A DNA stretch of 57,858 nt, from positions 1-57,858 of the forward strand of contig DAHUXS010000006.1 in the NCBI GenBank assembly GCA_027306995.1. The letters run 5' to 3'. The DNA is from Lysobacter sp. (GTDB lineage Bacteria; Pseudomonadota; Gammaproteobacteria; Xanthomonadales; Xanthomonadaceae). The number at the start of each line of letters is the position of its first letter. The stretch's first letter is position 1. The notes beneath the pieces were generated by a model. It was not told the DNA's origin and searched no databases. It saw only the letters and a program-made list of their open reading frames with translations. Made by a program: the position numbers and the translations under genes. Positions 1-10,137 of the stretch are shown one piece after another.

Positions 1-1017
<1,017 letters not shown>

Positions 1018-1193
1018 GTTGGATCTCTGGTTGATGTACAGGCCGCGATGCGCCCACCTTCATGGGGCAAGCAACTGCATCGGGCCCACCCGTTGTCGGC
1101 GCGGGCGGGATTGCCCATTGGCCGGAAAGGATGAGGTTGGTTGAACCACCGGTTGCCCGGCGGGGCTTGTTCTGCAAGTCGGGATCGACGCCG

Positions 1194-1874
1194 TCAGCGC
1201 GCGGGAAGCAGATCCAGGACGCGTCCGACCACCGCTTCGATGCCCAATCCGGTGGTGTCGATGACGACAGCGTCCGAAGCGGGGACCAGCGGCGCGACTG
1301 CCCGGTTGGCATCACGCTCGTCACGGGCGAGAATCTCGCCCAGCAGACCGCTTAGCGTAACCGAAACGCCCTTATCCTTCAACTGGTTATAGCGCCTGCG
1401 CGCCCGTTCATCGGCGCTGGCGGTCAAGAAGACCTTGGGACTGGCATCGGGAAAGATCACCGTCCCCATGTCGCGGCCGTCGGCGACCAGCCCTGGGGCC
1501 TGCCGGAACCCCTTCTGGAGATCCACCAGGGCCGCCCGCACGGCCGGCAGCGCGGCGATCGCCGAAGCTGCCCCGCCGGCGGTCTCGGTGCGCAGGTCGT
1601 CGGTGGCGTCGACGCCGTTGACGAAGACCCGCGGCTCGCCGCCATCGGCCATCGGCTGGAAACGAATCCGGACCCGACGGGCGCAGTCGGCGACGGCCTC
1701 CTCGTCAGAGAGGTCGATCGACTCCCAGGACGCGGCCAAGCCGGTGGCGCGGTAGAGCGCGCCGGAATCGAGGTAGTGCCAGCCAAGGTGCAGGGCAACA
1801 GTGCGGCTGATGGTGCCCTTGCCGGAGCCGGAGGGGCCGTCGATGGTGAGGACCGGCACGGCGGAATCGGACAT
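1194..1874 (-). CDS. cmk: cytidylate (CMP/dCMP) kinase
   Basis: Phosphorylates CMP and dCMP with ATP in pyrimidine nucleotide recycling, in the cytoplasm. The 226-residue protein has the P-loop GPSGSGKGT at residues 13-21, the substrate-side motif [10 protein letters not shown] starting at residue 34, [15 protein letters not shown] in the middle and an Arg-rich lid ([12 protein letters not shown]) near the C-terminus. The ATG at 1872-1874 ([13 protein letters not shown]) is chosen because it places the P-loop at the usual distance; an in-frame ATG ten codons upstream would add a non-conserved extension. Followed by rpsA, the standard bacterial arrangement. In many gammaproteobacteria aroA sits directly upstream of cmk; here aroA is about 27 kb away, at 29278-30579. 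Confidence 0.96.
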   Translation of the reverse strand: MSDSAVPVLTIDGPSGSGKGTISRTVALHLGWHYLDSGALYRATGLAASWESIDLSDEEAVADCARRVRIRFQPMADGGEPRVFVNGVDATDDLRTETAGGAASAIAALPAVRAALVDLQKGFRQAPGLVADGRDMGTVIFPDASPKVFLTASADERARRRYNQLKDKGVSVTLSGLLGEILARDERDANRAVAPLVPASDAVVIDTTGLGIEAVVGRVLDLLPAR

Positions 1875-1948
1875 GGGGGAAAATCGGCAGCCTGGACGAC
1901 ACATGATGCCATGCCGCCATCGGTCTTCCCTCCCGCCCAGAAGGCGGC

Positions 1949-1978
1949 TTGACCGAACGGAAATCGGCCAGCTAGAAT
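1949..1978 (+). promoter_or_regulatory. sigma-70-type promoter for rpmJ
   Basis: TTGACC (1949-1954) and TAGAAT (1973-1978) are separated by 18 bp; each hexamer matches the consensus at five of six positions. The start of transcription would fall around 1985, giving a leader of about 28 nt before the rpmJ ATG at 2013. The leader contains a short GGCTG/CAGCC inverted repeat. Found by eye only. Confidence 0.6.
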
Positions 1979-2012
1979 ATTGGGCTGTTTCAACCCAGCC
2001 GAGTTACGCATC

Positions 2013-2138
2013 ATGAAGGTCCTGTCCTCACTGAAGTCGGCGAAGGCCCGCCACCGCGACTGCAAGGTCGTCCGCCGTCGTGGCAAGGTCTTCGTGATCT
2101 GCAAGTCCAACCCGCGGTTCAAGGCGCGCCAGCGCTGA
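2013..2138 (+). CDS. rpmJ: 50S ribosomal protein L36, long zinc-free type (RpmJ/YkgO-like)
   Basis: A 41-codon gene for the smallest large-subunit ribosomal protein. The translation starts [20 protein letters not shown] and ends NPRFKARQR. It has the extra residues typical of the long form (37-38 residues is usual for the short form). Only two Cys remain (residues 17 and 30) and the terminal His ligand is replaced, so the C2CH zinc site of the classical protein cannot form; this is the 'C-minus' version. It has its own promoter upstream and a strong hairpin terminator at 2164, so it looks monocistronic and lies outside the large ribosomal-protein operons. Whether a second, zinc-binding L36 exists elsewhere in the genome cannot be judged here. 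Confidence 0.95.
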   Translation: MKVLSSLKSAKARHRDCKVVRRRGKVFVICKSNPRFKARQR

Positions 2139-2163
2139 TCCGTTCCGGCTTCGTGCCGGCATG

Positions 2164-2192
2164 AAAGGCCGCTCTTCGGGGCGGCCTTTTTG
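2164..2192 (+). terminator. intrinsic terminator after rpmJ
   Basis: A perfect 9-bp stem, AAAGGCCGC (2164-2172) pairing with GCGGCCTTT (2181-2189), closes an 8-nt loop and runs into a T-rich tail. It lies 26 bp after the rpmJ stop codon. Confidence 0.9.
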
Positions 2193-2232
2193 TTTGGATA
2201 GAATCGCCACTCCCCCGACCGGAATCCCGCCG

Positions 2233-2568
2233 ATGCGCCAGACCGCCTTCGTTGCAATCGCCGCCTCGTTCATTGCCCTCGCCTCGTTGCCGTCCCATGC
2301 CGACAACACTCCGTTGGCCGTGCGCGCCAGCCAGCCGATTGCCGCCCCGCACCCGAGCCGCGGCATGACCATGGCGCAAGTGCAGAAGCAATTCGGCGCC
2401 CCGCAATCGAAGATGGATCCGCGCGGCGGCCAAAAGCGCGATTGGCCGACCATCAACCGCTGGGTGTATCCGCAGTTCACCGTGTACTTCCAGCGCGACC
2501 GCGTGCTCGACGTCGTGGCCAACAAGGCCAGCGCCAACGAAGTCGGCCCCAAGCCGCCCGTGCGCTGA
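2233..2568 (+). CDS. small secreted protein with a SmpA/OmlA (BamE-like) fold, function unknown
   Basis: A 111-residue protein. The ATG at 2233 is preferred over one at 2161 because it gives a clean signal peptide (MRQTAFVAIAASFIALASLP) ending in SHA before DNTPL, and because 2161 would lie inside the rpmJ terminator. The mature part contains RGMTMAQVQKQFGAP followed by a short basic stretch and WVYPQFTVYFQRDRV. The 'M-x-x-V-x-x-x-F-G-x-P' start followed by two strands is the pattern of the SmpA/OmlA-BamE superfamily. No lipobox, so probably a soluble periplasmic protein rather than BamE itself. Its stop is one base before the aguA start, so it is probably cotranscribed with aguA. Confidence 0.75.
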   Translation: MRQTAFVAIAASFIALASLPSHADNTPLAVRASQPIAAPHPSRGMTMAQVQKQFGAPQSKMDPRGGQKRDWPTINRWVYPQFTVYFQRDRVLDVVANKASANEVGPKPPVR

Positions 2569-2569
2569 C

Positions 2570-3616
2570 ATGGCCGAGGTCGTGCGTTTCCCCGCCGAGT
2601 GGGAGCCCCAGTCGGCGATCCTGATCGCATGGCCGAACGCCGAGACCGACTGGGCGCCGCGCCTGGGCGAAGTCGAGGACACCTATATCAAGCTGGTCGC
2701 GGCAATCACCCGCTTCCAGCCGGCGGTGGTCATCGTCGGCGACGACGATATCGAGGCCTATGCCGAGGCGCGCCTGCGCAGCAATCGCATCGACATGTCG
2801 CGCGTGCGCTTCGTGACCGCGCCCTACGACGACACCTGGCTGCGCGACAGCGGCCCGATCACCCTGCGCAATGGCGATCGTTTCGACCTGCTCGATTTCC
2901 GGTTCACCGGCTGGGGTGGCAAGTTCGAAGCCAGTGCCGACGACCAACTGGTCCGCACGCTGGACGAACACAAGCTGTTTGCGAATGCGACGCGCGACGA
3001 GATCCAGTTCGCACTGGAAGGCGGCGCGATCGAAACCGACGGCGCCGGCACCCTGCTGACCACCTGGGAATGCCTGCGCCTGCGCCATCCCGACGCCACG
3101 CGCGAAGAACTGACCGCCAAGCTGTCCGGCTGGCTGCGCCAGGATCGCGTGCTGTGGCTCGACCACGGCCAACTGGAAGGTGACGACACCGACGCCCACA
3201 TCGACACGCTGGCGCGTTTCGCGCCGGACGATGCGATCGTGTTCCAGGCCTGCGATGACACGAGTGATTCGCACTACGCAGGCCTCAAGGCGATGGGCGA
3301 CGAGATCGCTGCCCTGCGCACTGCCGATGGCAAGCCCTATCGCTTGTTCCCGTTGCCGTGGGCACAGCCGATCCTCGACACTGGTGAGGATGGCAACACG
3401 CGCCGCCTCGCCGCCAGCTACGCCAACTTCCTGATCGTCAATGGCGCAGTGCTGATGCCGAGCTATGGCGACGTCGCCGACGCCAAGGCCGCCGAAGTGC
3501 TGGCGCAGGCATTCCCGGGCCGCGAGATCGTGCAAGTGGATTGCCGTCCGATCATCTGGCAGAACGGCAGCCTGCACTGCCTGACCATGCAGTTGCCGGA
3601 AGGATTGCTGGGCTAA
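2570..3616 (+). CDS. aguA: agmatine deiminase (agmatine iminohydrolase)
   Basis: Converts agmatine to N-carbamoylputrescine and ammonia, the first step of the arginine-decarboxylase route to putrescine. The 348-residue protein is a full-length member of the PAD_porph (peptidyl-arginine-deiminase-like) family: PAEWEPQSAILIAWP at the N-terminus, the substrate-binding DTWLRDSGPI near residue 87, FALEGGAIETDG around 147, and the catalytic Cys in SLHCLTMQLP (Cys337). The second enzyme of the route, N-carbamoylputrescine amidase, is at 4922, so the pathway is present, although an opposite-strand gene lies between them. The stop codon overlaps that of the convergent gene at 3613 by 4 bp. Confidence 0.95.
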   Translation: MAEVVRFPAEWEPQSAILIAWPNAETDWAPRLGEVEDTYIKLVAAITRFQPAVVIVGDDDIEAYAEARLRSNRIDMSRVRFVTAPYDDTWLRDSGPITLRNGDRFDLLDFRFTGWGGKFEASADDQLVRTLDEHKLFANATRDEIQFALEGGAIETDGAGTLLTTWECLRLRHPDATREELTAKLSGWLRQDRVLWLDHGQLEGDDTDAHIDTLARFAPDDAIVFQACDDTSDSHYAGLKAMGDEIAALRTADGKPYRLFPLPWAQPILDTGEDGNTRRLAASYANFLIVNGAVLMPSYGDVADAKAAEVLAQAFPGREIVQVDCRPIIWQNGSLHCLTMQLPEGLLG

Positions 3617-4893
3617 TCCGCGTGATCGTCACTGGCGTGCAGGCGCGCCAGCGATTCGTCGATGTGCCGGTGGCCATGCCGCTCGTAGCCAATGATGCTG
3701 ACCAGCGGCACCACCACCAGCGCCAACAGGCAGGTCGGCATCGACGCGCCCATCCGCAGCATCGCGAACGGCAGCAGCAGGAAGACCACGGTCAGCACCA
3801 GCAGACCGACGTGGTAGGGGTCGAAGCGTTCCACCATCCATGCGTACAAGGCATAGATGGCGAACAGGTAGAGCGCCAGCGGAATGGCGACTGCCGCCAG
3901 CGCGACGAATGGTGAGGCAGCATGTTCGGCGCCATGGCCTGCGCCCAGCGAACTCGCTGCGACGTGCAAGCCCGCGCCCACTGCCGCGATGGCCGGGAAG
4001 ATGATGAAGTGCACCCAGTTCCAGCCCAGCGCCTTGCGAATGCCGCGCGCATGCAGGATCGCCGCCGACGGAAGGATGAAATAGATCCACCACATGCCGA
4101 GCGCGAGGCCAACGCCAGCGAACCCGACCATCACCGCCTGGCGATCCCAGCCGTGGGCATTCGCTTCAGCTGACAACGCGACAGCAGTCGCGGCGATCAC
4201 TTCCCCCAACGCGATGATCGCCAGCAATCCATAGCGTTCGGCGATGTGGTGCGGATGCCAGGGCGTGCCCTGCCGGCGTTCCGCGACAATCGGGAAGATC
4301 ATTTCCACCGAGCCGATCGCCACCGCGGCGAGCGCGAACTGGCGCATGTCGAGGCGGAACAATAGCAGCGCGCACCAAGCGAGTTGCAACACGAAAATCG
4401 CAGCGGCATAGATCAATGCTTCGCGCCGGTATCGCGGGTTGTGGCCCGCCACCCGCAGCCATTGCGTGAGCAACGCGATCCGCATCACCACGTAACCAAG
4501 CACCATCGTTCGCTGGTCGAGTACCCCGCCCTGTTCGACCGAAGCGAACATCGGCACCAATCCAACCGCGAGGATCAGCACACCGAGCATCTGCACCATC
4601 GTGGCCAGGCGCGCGCCCCAGTCGTCGGTGTCGAAGGCGGATGAGAACCAGGCGAAATTCATCCACGCCAGCAGCACCGCGAACATCGCCAGCGTGAACG
4701 CGGCCAATCCGGCACCAATGTGGCCGTTGTCGATGGCATGGGCCAGGCCATTCCCGGCGAAGCTGAAGGCGACCACGAAAGTGAGGTCGCACAACAGTTC
4801 CAGCGGCGTGGCGACGCGGCCGCGTTCGTGGGGATCGCGGCCTTGCATGGGCCGCAGGGAATGGGGTTCGGGGGCGGGCATCGCGTGCTTCAT
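3613..4893 (-). CDS. low-temperature-requirement A (LtrA) family membrane protein
   Basis: A 426-residue polytopic membrane protein with roughly ten to twelve hydrophobic segments. It shows the LtrA family signature near the N-terminus (TPLELLCDLTFVVAFS), then IAERYGLLAIIALGEVI in the centre and a WWIYFILP segment, the usual order. The family is named after a Listeria cold-growth locus; its biochemical function is unknown. The N-terminus carries a hydrophilic stretch of about 30 residues and the C-terminus is His-rich (RHGHRHIDE). It is inserted between aguA and aguB on the opposite strand, overlapping the aguA stop by 4 bp and leaving 28 bp before the divergent aguB start, so it shares the aguB promoter region. 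Confidence 0.9.
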   Translation of the reverse strand: MKHAMPAPEPHSLRPMQGRDPHERGRVATPLELLCDLTFVVAFSFAGNGLAHAIDNGHIGAGLAAFTLAMFAVLLAWMNFAWFSSAFDTDDWGARLATMVQMLGVLILAVGLVPMFASVEQGGVLDQRTMVLGYVVMRIALLTQWLRVAGHNPRYRREALIYAAAIFVLQLAWCALLLFRLDMRQFALAAVAIGSVEMIFPIVAERRQGTPWHPHHIAERYGLLAIIALGEVIAATAVALSAEANAHGWDRQAVMVGFAGVGLALGMWWIYFILPSAAILHARGIRKALGWNWVHFIIFPAIAAVGAGLHVAASSLGAGHGAEHAASPFVALAAVAIPLALYLFAIYALYAWMVERFDPYHVGLLVLTVVFLLLPFAMLRMGASMPTCLLALVVVPLVSIIGYERHGHRHIDESLARLHASDDHAD

Positions 4894-4921
4894 GTCCGTG
4901 ATCCTAACCAGCCCTTAGACT

Positions 4922-5815
4922 ATGCGAATGAAGACCAAGACGACATTGCCTGTAGCCCTCGTCCAGGAACGCAACCATGGCGATGCCGCGGCGAATCTCA
5001 CCGTCATCGAGGAACGCGTCGCCGAAGCCGCGCGCCAGGGCGCGAAACTGGTATTGCTGCAGGAACTGCACAACGGCCCCTACTTCTGCCAGCACGAATC
5101 CGTGCACGAGTTCGATCTTGCCGAACCGATCCCCGGCCCAAGCACCGAACGCCTCGGCAAACTGGCCAAGCAACACGGCGTGGTGTTGGTGAGCTCGCTG
5201 TTCGAGAAGCGCGCGACCGGCCTGTACCACAACACCGCAGTCGTGTTCGACGCGGACGGCTCGACCGCCGGCAAGTACCGCAAGATGCACATCCCCGACG
5301 ATCCCGGCTTCTACGAGAAGTTCTATTTCACGCCGGGCGATCTCGGTTTCGAACCGATCGACACCTCGGTGGGCCGTCTCGGCGTGCTGGTGTGCTGGGA
5401 CCAGTGGTATCCGGAAGCCGCGCGTCTGATGGCGCTGGCCGGCGCCGACCTGCTGTTGTATCCGACCGCGATCGGTTGGGATCCCGACGACGATGACGCC
5501 GAGAAGACGCGCCAGCGCGATGCCTGGGTGTTGTCGCACCGTGGCCACGCCGTCGCCAACGGATTGCCGGTGCTGAGCTGCAACCGTGTCGGCCACGAAC
5601 CGTCGCCGCTCGGTGCATCCGGCATCCAGTTCTGGGGCAACAGCCATATCCTCGGGCCGCAGGGCGAATTCGTCGCCGAAGCCGGCACCGACCCGACGCT
5701 GTTGCTCGCCGAAGTCGACATGGAGCGCAGCGAACACGTGCGCCGCATCTGGCCGTTCCTGCGCGATCGTCGCATCGATGCCTATGGCGACCTGCTGAAG
5801 CGCTACCGCGATTGA
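4922..5815 (+). CDS. aguB: N-carbamoylputrescine amidase
   Basis: Hydrolyses N-carbamoylputrescine to putrescine, CO2 and ammonia, completing the agmatine route begun by AguA. A 297-residue nitrilase-superfamily enzyme with the Glu-Lys-Cys triad in place: Glu48 in LVLLQELHNGPYFCQ, Lys121 in KYRKMHIPDDPG, Cys158 in VLVCWDQWYPEAARL. The DPGFYEKFYFTPGD stretch is typical of this subfamily. The ATG at 4922 gives MRMKTKTTLPVALVQ; a second ATG at 4928 is equally possible. The next gene, a TraB-family protein, starts 9 bp after its stop, so the two are probably cotranscribed. Confidence 0.96.
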   Translation: MRMKTKTTLPVALVQERNHGDAAANLTVIEERVAEAARQGAKLVLLQELHNGPYFCQHESVHEFDLAEPIPGPSTERLGKLAKQHGVVLVSSLFEKRATGLYHNTAVVFDADGSTAGKYRKMHIPDDPGFYEKFYFTPGDLGFEPIDTSVGRLGVLVCWDQWYPEAARLMALAGADLLLYPTAIGWDPDDDDAEKTRQRDAWVLSHRGHAVANGLPVLSCNRVGHEPSPLGASGIQFWGNSHILGPQGEFVAEAGTDPTLLLAEVDMERSEHVRRIWPFLRDRRIDAYGDLLKRYRD

Positions 5816-5824
5816 GTCACACGA

Positions 5825-7039
5825 ATGATTGAAGACATCTCCCCCACCGTCGATTGGCGTGCGCAACCGCATGCCGAAGTCGAACGCGACGGCGTCCGTT
5901 ACACCCTGCTCGGTACCGCGCATGTCTCCAGGACCAGCGTCGACGCCGTGCGCGCGGCGGTTGCCAGCGGCGAATTCGATGGCGTCGCGGTCGAACTGGA
6001 CGAGCAGCGCTACAAGGCGCTGAACGATCCCGACGCGCTGGCCAAGCTCGACCTGGTCAAGGTGATCAAGGATCGCAAGCTGGCGATGTTCGCCGCCAAC
6101 CTCGGGCTCGCCGCCTACCAGCGCCGCCTTGCCGAACAGCTGGGCATCGAGCCCGGCGCGGAACTCAAGACCGCCGCAAGCGAAGCGATCGCGCGCGACC
6201 TGCCGATGAACCTGATCGACCGTGATGTCGGCCAGACCTTCCGCCGCGCGATGCACAAGCTCGGCTTCTGGCAACGGATGAAGATCGGATCGGGCATTGC
6301 CGCGTCGCTGTTCGTCGACGAGGAAGTGTCGCCCGACCAGATCGAAGGCCTGAAGGAAGGCGACATGCTGGAATCGAGCTTCGGCGAATTCGCCAGCGGC
6401 TCGCCGGCGCTGTATTCGGCCTTGATCGACGAACGCGACCAGTACATGGCCGCGCGCCTGCGCGAAACCGCCGATACGTCCAGGCACGTGCTTGCCGTGG
6501 TCGGCGCCGGTCACCTGAAAGGCATCGCCAACTACCTCGCCACCGATACGCGCGAACCTGCCGCGTTGATCGAGGAACTGTCGGCGAGCAACAAGAAGAA
6601 GCGCATCCCGTGGTTCTCGATCGCGCTGACGGCATTGATCCTTGGCGGTTTCGCCTGGGGCTTCATGCATGGTGGTGCGGCGCTCGGCAAGCAGCTGGTG
6701 CTGCAATGGATCATGTGGACCGCGGGCCTGACCGCGCTCGGCGGCATCCTCGCCCTCGCCCATCCGCTGGCCACGCTGGCGGCGACGATCATGGCGCCGC
6801 TCAAGCCCTTCCGTCCGCCGGGACTGAGCTCGGGCATCTTCGCGGCGCTGGCACAGGTGCGCCTGGTGCGACCGACCTATGCCGACTTCCTCGCCCTGCG
6901 CGACGATGCCCAGTCCTTGCGCGGCTGGTACCACAACCGCGTGTGCCGGGTGATCCTAGTGTTCATGCTGACCAATTTCGGCACCATCGCCGGCGAGTGG
7001 ATCGCGATCGCCAACGGGGCGCGGCACCTGGTGGGTTAA
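5825..7039 (+). CDS. TraB/PrgY-family (Tiki superfamily) membrane protein
   Basis: A 404-residue protein of the TraB family, whose members are predicted metal-dependent proteases; PrgY/TraB limit pheromone activity in enterococcal plasmids. The conserved N-terminal motif GTAHVSRTSVD is at residues 30-40, an ERDQYMAARL helix is near residue 204, and the second conserved motif VGAGHLKGI is near residue 225. The last ~140 residues hold three to four membrane segments (ALTALILGGFAWGF, WTAGLTALGGILALA, VFMLTNFGTIAGEWIAI). Length and order match chromosomal TraB proteins of proteobacteria. It lies 9 bp after aguB; its stop overlaps the stop of the convergent RND gene by 4 bp. Substrate unknown. Confidence 0.88.
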   Translation: MIEDISPTVDWRAQPHAEVERDGVRYTLLGTAHVSRTSVDAVRAAVASGEFDGVAVELDEQRYKALNDPDALAKLDLVKVIKDRKLAMFAANLGLAAYQRRLAEQLGIEPGAELKTAASEAIARDLPMNLIDRDVGQTFRRAMHKLGFWQRMKIGSGIAASLFVDEEVSPDQIEGLKEGDMLESSFGEFASGSPALYSALIDERDQYMAARLRETADTSRHVLAVVGAGHLKGIANYLATDTREPAALIEELSASNKKKRIPWFSIALTALILGGFAWGFMHGGAALGKQLVLQWIMWTAGLTALGGILALAHPLATLAATIMAPLKPFRPPGLSSGIFAALAQVRLVRPTYADFLALRDDAQSLRGWYHNRVCRVILVFMLTNFGTIAGEWIAIANGARHLVG

Positions 7040-10000
7040 GCCACCTCGGCTGACGCGGGAGCCTTGCTTCCGCGCCGCCACAGTCGCGCCCGACGCCAGG
7101 TCCGCGAGGTCGCCGCGCGCCCGTCGTCGAGGATCGCGTAGATCGTCGGCAGGAACAGCAGGCTGACCAGCGTCGAGAACGCGAGGCCACCTGCGATCGC
7201 ACGCGCCATCGGGTTGTAGGGCGGGCCATCGCCGGCGATCTGCGTGTTCGACACCGCGATCGGCACCATCGCCAGGATCGCCGTGCCCATCGTCATCAGG
7301 ATCGGGCGCAGGCGCTCCTTGCTGCCCTCCACCAGCGCATCGGTGCGCGACATGCCGCTGCGCCGCCGGTTGTTGATGTGCTCGATCATCACGATGCCGT
7401 TGTTCACCACCACGCCCATCAGCACCAGGATGCCGATGAAGGCCATGATGTTGAAGGTGGTGCCGGTCAGGAACATCGCCCAGAACACGCCGAAGATCGA
7501 GAACACCACGCCGCTCATGATCGCCGCCGGGAACAACAGCGACTCGAACACCGCAGCCATCACAATGTAGATCATGATCACGGCGATCAGCAGATTGAAG
7601 AGCATCTGGCTCATCATCTCGTCGCCGCCCTGGAAGCCGTTGCCGCTCTTGAACGAGTAGCTGTAGCCCGGCGGGAACGAGGTCGCCTTGAACACGCGTT
7701 CGATCGCCTCGTGCGCCTTCTCGCCGGTACTACCCGGCGCGACATTGGCCTGGATCTTCAGCGACGTCTGGCGATCGCTGCGCTGGATCTGGTTGGCCGA
7801 TGGCTTGACCTGGGCGTTGACCATCGCCATCAACGGGATCTGCCGCCCGTCGGAAGCCTGAACCATGAAGCCCTGCAAGTCCTCGATCCGTGACTGCTCG
7901 GCGCCGGCGAAACGCACCGTCACCGGGATCTGCTTCTGGTCGCGCTGGAACTCGCGCAGGTTGGAACCGCGCAACGCCATGCCGACGTACTTGGCAACCT
8001 CGCTCGAACTGAAGCCGTACGCCGCCGCGCGCGCGCGATCGACGCTGATGGTCAACTCGCTGTTCTGGTCGCCGGAATCAATGCGGACATCGCGCAGCTC
8101 CGGCTGCCGCGCCAGTATCGGCAGCATGTCATTGGCAAGATCCTTCAGGCCCTGTCCGGAATCGCCAAGCAGGTTGACGCTGACGCCCTGTTGTCCCGTA
8201 TCGTCTTGCTGGTTGCCGATGCCGATGCGTGCACGCGCCGATTTCGGCATGCCTTTGCGCACGTCTTCCTCGATCTTGGTGACCAGCTTGGGATCCTTGA
8301 TATCGAGGCGGATGGTGGTGCGCGCCCAACCCTGCTCGCCCCAGCGCGAATTCAGCTGCTTCACATGGAAGCGCTGGCGGTTGGCGTTGATGTAGCGCTC
8401 GACCTTGGCGATTTCATCGCCCATCTGGTCCTTGGTGTAGGCGCCATTCCATTGGTAGAAGATGTCGACGCGGTCGGGATCCTGCGCGTCCATCATGCTC
8501 TTCTTCGACAGCATCATCGGCACGATGCTGATGGCGATCACCAGCAGGATGCCGGCGACGCTGGCGCCGCGATGTTCCAGCGTCCAGCGCAGGAACTTGG
8601 CGTAGCGCGTCTGCATGCGCGGGATGATGCCCTTGTGCGAGGCCACGGCCGGCGGCGTCTTCAGGCGCGCCGACAGCATCGGAATCAGGCTCACCGCGAC
8701 CAGCCACGACGCCAGCAGCGACACGGTGATGGTGATGGCGATCTGCGACAGCTGGATCGTCAGCATGTTGCGGGTGCCGAACATGTTCGGCAGGAACACG
8801 ATGCAGTGGCAGAGCGTGCCCGCGGTCAGCGCAATGGCGACATGCTTGGTGCCGATGATCGACGCATAACGGGGATTGTCCGGATGGCGCTCGCGTTCCT
8901 GGTAGATCGACTCCACCACCACGACCGCGTTGTCGACCAGCATGCCGATCGCGAGCAACAACCCCATCATCGACAGGATGTTGAGGGTGACGCCGGAGAA
9001 GTACATGAAGCCGAGCGTCATGATGAAGCAGATCGGAATCGCCAGCGTCACCATCAGCGTCGACGGCCAGTGGCGCAGGAAGAAGAACAGCACCGCGATC
9101 GACAGCACAAGACCGATTGCGCCCGCTTCCGCCAATGCCGACAACGAACTGATCACACCCTGACCTGCGTCGTCGACGACCTCCATGTCGATGCCGCGTG
9201 CCGCGCCTGACGCCTTGATATCGTCGAGCTTGGCGCGTACCACCTTGCTCATGTCCACCAGGTTACCGGTGCGCTCCTTGTAGACGTCGATGGCGACCGA
9301 GGGACGACCGTCGATGATGCGCGCGTAGTCCATGCGCTTGGGCTTGAGGCCGACGTCGGCGATGTCGCCGAGGCGAATGCCCTTGGAATTGACCGGCATG
9401 TCGCGCAGTTGCTGCAGGTTGCGCAACTCCCCGATCGGCTGCACGCGCAGGCGCATGCCGCCGTCCTCGATCTCGCCGGCGGACACCGCGAAATTCGCCG
9501 ACTGCATGCGGGTGACGAGTTCGTTCAGCGCAACCCCGGCAGCGGTCAGGCGATCGGGATGCAGCGCGATCTCGACCTCCATCTGGGGAATGCCGTCCAC
9601 TTCGACGCGGGCGACGCCGGGCAGGCGTTCGAGCTGGCGCTTGAAATCGCGATCGATGCGATCGGCCTGGGTGCGCAGGTCGCCTTCCTTGCTGGTCAGG
9701 CGGATCGTCATCGCCGACTGGTCGTTGGTCGACCATCGCCAGACGAAATAGCGCTGGAAATCGTCGGGGAACTGGTCGCGCGCCGCATCCAGGCGCTGGC
9801 GCGCGTCGGCCGCGGCGATCGCGACGTCGCGGCCCCAGTCGGTGAACCACACCATCAACTGCGCGCCGTCGGCATTGGCGCGACCGTTGATCGACTTGAT
9901 GCCGCTCATCGTGCCCAATGCTTCCTCGGCGGGGCGCAATACGTTGCGCTCCACTTCCTCGGGCGTCGATCCCGCGTACGGCAGCGACACGAATATGAAC

Positions 10001-10128
10001 GGCGCCGTCATCTCCGGCATCGATTCCAGCGGCAACCGCACCGCGGCGATCAGGCCCACGACCACCAGCGACACGAACAGCATGATCGTGCTGACGGGGC
10101 GCTTGATGCTGAGTTCGGCAAGCGTCAT
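7036..10128 (-). CDS. RND efflux transporter permease (second pump of the operon, non-canonical proton-relay residues)
   Basis: A 1030-residue inner-membrane pump of the AcrB (HAE-1) type with the normal two-fold repeat: TM1 (STIMLFVSLVVVGLIAAV), a large periplasmic loop, TM2-6, TM7 near residue 520, a second loop, TM8-12. In AcrB the proton relay uses Asp407-Asp408 in TM4 and Lys940 in TM10. Here the equivalents read GMLVDNAVVVVE (Asp399-Asn400) and GVVVNNGIVMIE (Asn909-Asn910), so the second Asp and the Lys are both Asn. The residues are unambiguous; the effect is inferred. It follows the other RND gene by 9 bp and is probably part of one efflux system, possibly a hetero-oligomer. No TolC-like gene is adjacent. 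Confidence 0.93.
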   Translation of the reverse strand: MTLAELSIKRPVSTIMLFVSLVVVGLIAAVRLPLESMPEMTAPFIFVSLPYAGSTPEEVERNVLRPAEEALGTMSGIKSINGRANADGAQLMVWFTDWGRDVAIAAADARQRLDAARDQFPDDFQRYFVWRWSTNDQSAMTIRLTSKEGDLRTQADRIDRDFKRQLERLPGVARVEVDGIPQMEVEIALHPDRLTAAGVALNELVTRMQSANFAVSAGEIEDGGMRLRVQPIGELRNLQQLRDMPVNSKGIRLGDIADVGLKPKRMDYARIIDGRPSVAIDVYKERTGNLVDMSKVVRAKLDDIKASGAARGIDMEVVDDAGQGVISSLSALAEAGAIGLVLSIAVLFFFLRHWPSTLMVTLAIPICFIMTLGFMYFSGVTLNILSMMGLLLAIGMLVDNAVVVVESIYQERERHPDNPRYASIIGTKHVAIALTAGTLCHCIVFLPNMFGTRNMLTIQLSQIAITITVSLLASWLVAVSLIPMLSARLKTPPAVASHKGIIPRMQTRYAKFLRWTLEHRGASVAGILLVIAISIVPMMLSKKSMMDAQDPDRVDIFYQWNGAYTKDQMGDEIAKVERYINANRQRFHVKQLNSRWGEQGWARTTIRLDIKDPKLVTKIEEDVRKGMPKSARARIGIGNQQDDTGQQGVSVNLLGDSGQGLKDLANDMLPILARQPELRDVRIDSGDQNSELTISVDRARAAAYGFSSSEVAKYVGMALRGSNLREFQRDQKQIPVTVRFAGAEQSRIEDLQGFMVQASDGRQIPLMAMVNAQVKPSANQIQRSDRQTSLKIQANVAPGSTGEKAHEAIERVFKATSFPPGYSYSFKSGNGFQGGDEMMSQMLFNLLIAVIMIYIVMAAVFESLLFPAAIMSGVVFSIFGVFWAMFLTGTTFNIMAFIGILVLMGVVVNNGIVMIEHINNRRRSGMSRTDALVEGSKERLRPILMTMGTAILAMVPIAVSNTQIAGDGPPYNPMARAIAGGLAFSTLVSLLFLPTIYAILDDGRAATSRTWRRARLWRRGSKAPASAEVA

Positions 10129-10137
10129 CGTGCGACC

